Of a stretch of 13,502 bases of DNA, positions 13,370-13,502 are shown one piece after another. Both the position numbers and the translations under genes were made by a program. Position 1 is the stretch's first letter. Every line of letters starts with the position of its first letter. The notes under the pieces are model-generated. The model made no database searches, was not told the origin of the DNA, and saw only the letters and a list, made by a program, of their open reading frames with translations. This DNA is from JAICQQ01 sp965651135 (lineage in GTDB: Bacteria > Myxococcota_A > Polyangia > Polyangiales > Polyangiaceae): assembly GCA_965651135.1 (NCBI GenBank), contig CBFGRJ010000184.1, positions 1 to 13,502 on the forward strand. Reading direction: 5' to 3'.

Positions 13370-13410
13370 TTGCGACGGTCGCCGACATTGGCTAGCTGGA
13401 CGAGAGCCCA

Positions 13411-13502
13411 ATGAGCGAAGCTGGTTTGTTCCTTTTTGCTTATGGCTCCCTGCGCCGGGGTGAGCCGGACCACGAGCTCTTGGCTGGCGCTCGTTTTTTG
13501 GG
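13411..13502 (+). CDS. Gamma-glutamylcyclotransferase-like (GGCT/AIG2-like) protein, 3' end cut by window edge
   Basis: Only the first 30 residues are present. LFLFAYGSLRRGEPDHELL (6-24) followed by GARFLG (26-31) is the N-terminal signature of the GGCT-like fold: the YGSLxxG loop forms the substrate pocket, usually followed by a leaving-group loop and the phrase LLxGAxFLG. Members act on gamma-glutamyl amines or gamma-glutamyl peptides, but this cannot be resolved from the fragment. The ATG has a weak GAGAG about 6 nt upstream. It diverges from the cysteine-repeat lipoprotein gene. Confidence 0.8.
   Translation, partial: MSEAGLFLFAYGSLRRGEPDHELLAGARFL

Overview
The window is a GC-rich bacterial chromosome segment (about 60% G+C by eye, strong G/C preference at third codon positions). 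It has the flavour of a myxobacterium, most likely of the Polyangiales/Polyangiaceae type. Three things suggest this: secreted lipoproteins whose lipobox is followed by long Gly/Ser/Thr-rich tethers, a cysteine-repeat lipoprotein, and an ECF sigma/FecR operon without a TonB receptor. The taxonomic call is an inference from style, not from a marker gene. I see no rRNA, tRNA, CRISPR, insertion sequence or phage gene.

Layout. (1) 1-1312, plus strand: a PlsC-type acyltransferase cut by the left edge. (2) A perfect 14-bp hairpin with a U-tract on the minus strand (1331-1374) closes a leftward unit: a 304-aa hypothetical protein with an acidic tail (2935-3849), a four-site zinc-ribbon protein (2185-2904) and an ADP-ribose-pyrophosphatase-like Nudix hydrolase (1575-2129). 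(3) 4068-5049, minus: a DUF423 membrane protein preceded by a protein that looks like a GIY-YIG fold that has lost its catalytic residues. (4) 5152-7017, minus: an MTH1-like Nudix hydrolase downstream of a diheme cytochrome c lipoprotein. (5) 7263-8867, plus: a PQQ-dependent sugar dehydrogenase-like lipoprotein, divergent from the cytochrome. (6) 8900-12038, minus: a tightly coupled operon of ECF sigma factor, FecR/TPR membrane protein and an exported beta-rich protein, joined by two 4-bp stop/start overlaps. (7) 12216-13301, minus: a lipoprotein with six perfect eight-cysteine repeats. (8) 13411-end, plus: the start of a gamma-glutamylcyclotransferase-like gene, cut by the right edge.

How the parts may work together. 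The divergent cytochrome and sugar dehydrogenase look like an oxidoreductase and its electron acceptor, both tethered to a membrane by similar flexible linkers. The sigma/FecR/exported-protein operon looks like a cell-surface signalling cassette in which the usual TonB-dependent receptor is replaced by a protein of unknown fold. The cysteine-repeat lipoprotein just upstream of it is a plausible surface partner or target. These links are inferences from gene order. The two Nudix enzymes, DUF423 protein and acyltransferase are ordinary housekeeping or repair functions.
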